Shown in pieces: positions 33,469 to 34,637 of a stretch of DNA of 34,637 bases (within the stretch, counting starts at the first letter, position 1; the number at the start of each line of letters is the position of its first letter). Under the pieces are notes generated by a model that made no database searches, had not been told where the DNA came from, and was given only the letters and a program-made list of their open reading frames with translations. The position numbers and the translations under genes were made by a program. The DNA is from an uncultured Helicobacter sp. (lineage in GTDB: Bacteria; Campylobacterota; Campylobacteria; Campylobacterales; Helicobacteraceae), in the NCBI RefSeq assembly GCF_910577135.1, contig NZ_CAJTLL010000019.1, forward strand, positions 1 to 34,637, read 5' to 3'.

Positions 33469-34637
33469 ATGGGCTTTTTTAATCGGTTTAGTATTGGCAT
33501 CAAACTTGTTTCAGTAATTTCTGCAGTAGTTTTGCTTTGTGTGACTGCAATCATTATAGTGGTATCACAGGTCTCTTCTAGCGTATTAGCAAATGAGAGT
33601 GATAAACTCCTCATAAATACTGCTAATCGCTATAAAAACTTAATGCAAGGTGGGATTAGGGAGCTCTATTCTACTGCAATTGGCGTAGGGGGTGTAGCTT
33701 CATCAATGCTAAATGAAGGTAATATGCCCGATGAAGAAACACTTACAAACCTTATGACAAATATGATTGATTTAGGTCGTTTTTCTGTGGGTGGGTTTGT
33801 TATGATGAATAAAAACTACACGCAAAACTACCTTAAGAGTCAACATACATTACCAGGTGGAGAATTTGCTATTATAGGTATTCACACTGATCCAGAAAGA
33901 GCCGAGGTGGAGACTCTTCCTATGAATGCAGATATCCTTTCTCAAATTCCTGAGATTCAAGTATCACTCCAAAACGGCAAAACAACTACTCTTTTAGCCA
34001 GAGAAGTTACCATTAATGGACAAAAATTATACATAAAGCCCGTGATTGTTCCCATCATTTACAAGAAAAGAGTATTGGGGATAATAGGAAACTTCCTTAA
34101 TCTTAAAGCCCTTGAAGAGGATTTAGCACAAAAAGAACTTGATGTATTTGATCACTCGCAACGATTTGTACTTAACCATTCTGGCGAGATAATCTTTAAT
34201 AGCGATACAGAGCATCAGGCTGCCACACGTCTTAAAAATCTATATGATTTAAATCCACACCCAAGCAGCAATGCGCTTATTAATGCAGTCAAACAATCAC
34301 AAGATGGTATTTATACCTATACTACAATCAGTGGCACTCAATCAAAAGCAGCTATTGCAAGTTTTGAACTATGGCCCGGCACAGATCAATGGTGGTCAGT
34401 AGTCTCTTTGGCAGCATTCTCCTCAATAGAAAAGCCCGTTGATACCTTACAAATTGTCGTGCTTATTGTTGGCATAGCTGCAATTATTGTTATCTCGCTT
34501 ATTATATTTGTATATATCCGGCTAACTATTGTTCGAAGAATACATCATATTTCCCACACCCTCTTTGAATTCTTCAAATTCTTAAATCACGAGAGACAAA
34601 CAGCGCCAGAACCTTTACGCATTATTGCAAAAGATGA
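33469..34637 (+). CDS. Methyl-accepting chemotaxis protein, N-terminal part, cut by window edge
   Basis: The frame opens at ATG 33469 behind GGGAGGA and stays open to the end (389 codons). It begins FFNRFSIGIKLVSVISAVVL, a membrane helix typical of Helicobacter and Campylobacter receptors. A periplasmic sensor region of about 300 residues follows, fitting a double Cache domain (RFSVGGFVMMNKNYTQNYL; LGIIGNFLNLKAL; GTDQWWSVVSLA). A second helix is at about 326-350. The last residues (LFEFFKFLNHERQTAPEPLR) match the stretch that follows the second helix in Helicobacter receptors. The signalling domain lies outside the window. The ligand cannot be told; dCache receptors often bind amino acids or other small organics. 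Confidence 0.9.
   Translation, partial: MGFFNRFSIGIKLVSVISAVVLLCVTAIIIVVSQVSSSVLANESDKLLINTANRYKNLMQGGIRELYSTAIGVGGVASSMLNEGNMPDEETLTNLMTNMIDLGRFSVGGFVMMNKNYTQNYLKSQHTLPGGEFAIIGIHTDPERAEVETLPMNADILSQIPEIQVSLQNGKTTTLLAREVTINGQKLYIKPVIVPIIYKKRVLGIIGNFLNLKALEEDLAQKELDVFDHSQRFVLNHSGEIIFNSDTEHQAATRLKNLYDLNPHPSSNALINAVKQSQDGIYTYTTISGTQSKAAIASFELWPGTDQWWSVVSLAAFSSIEKPVDTLQIVVLIVGIAAIIVISLIIFVYIRLTIVRRIHHISHTLFEFFKFLNHERQTAPEPLRIIAKD

Noticed and set aside
1..34637. CRISPR arrays, insertion sequences, tRNA genes and riboswitches
   Set aside because: No spaced direct repeats, transposase motifs, cloverleaf genes or known riboswitch cores were seen by eye; a covariance-model scan would be needed to exclude small RNAs.

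Overview
The window looks like chromosomal DNA of an enterohepatic Helicobacter. It is AT-rich and gene-dense. The order mfd-ccmA-csd1-csd2-folC-lptE-leuS and the groups lysA-pheA, fbp-rpe-dnaQ and metG-murlike-cmoB-thioesterase are, from memory, neighbourhoods also found in H. pylori. Several long homopolymers typical of Helicobacter phase variation are present, as is a decayed piece of cytolethal distending toxin gene cdtB. The species is not fixed by the sequence; H. hepaticus or a close relative (H. cinaedi, H. bilis) is my inference.

Layout. 1-10784 is one long minus-strand block read from leuS down to mfd: leucyl-tRNA synthetase, the LPS-assembly lipoprotein LptE, a protein with a possible degenerate GGDEF end, FolC, the cell-shape set Csd2/Csd1 (LytM peptidases) and bactofilin CcmA, the transcription-repair factor Mfd, a small membrane protein, and at the edge an N-terminally truncated WecA/MraY-like sequence. 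10785-11070 is non-coding with an A9G12 tract. 11071-15742 holds a small membrane protein (minus), then lysA, pheA, a DUF2156 protein and a GH25 lysozyme (plus).

15743-19111 is the accessory, decaying part. It holds a phosphoethanolamine-transferase gene with a C-terminal phosphodiesterase-like domain, interrupted at a G11 tract and twice more, then the cdtB remnant and hairpin-rich DNA. 19112-23284 has a MarR regulator (minus), RNase P RNA (plus), and recJ and pyrG (minus). 23374-25492 has a Ste24-type M48 protease and prmC (plus). 25489-26909 has a DnaQ-type exonuclease and rpe (minus). 27154-33336 has an orphan alpha/beta-hydrolase-like protein, then fbp, a small Cys protein, metG, a Mur-ligase-like protein without P-loop, cmoB and a hotdog thioesterase (plus). 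A chemoreceptor gene runs off the right edge behind a T13 tract.

How they work together: most genes are housekeeping. Envelope functions are prominent: cell shape by Csd1/Csd2/CcmA, LPS export by LptE, LPS modification by the EptA/CptA-like enzyme, and wall hydrolysis by GH25. The most unusual locus is 15839-18429, where a membrane phosphoethanolamine transferase is fused to a GDPD/PLC-like domain and sits behind a contingency tract. The reading of that fusion as a bifunctional LPS-modifying enzyme is inference.
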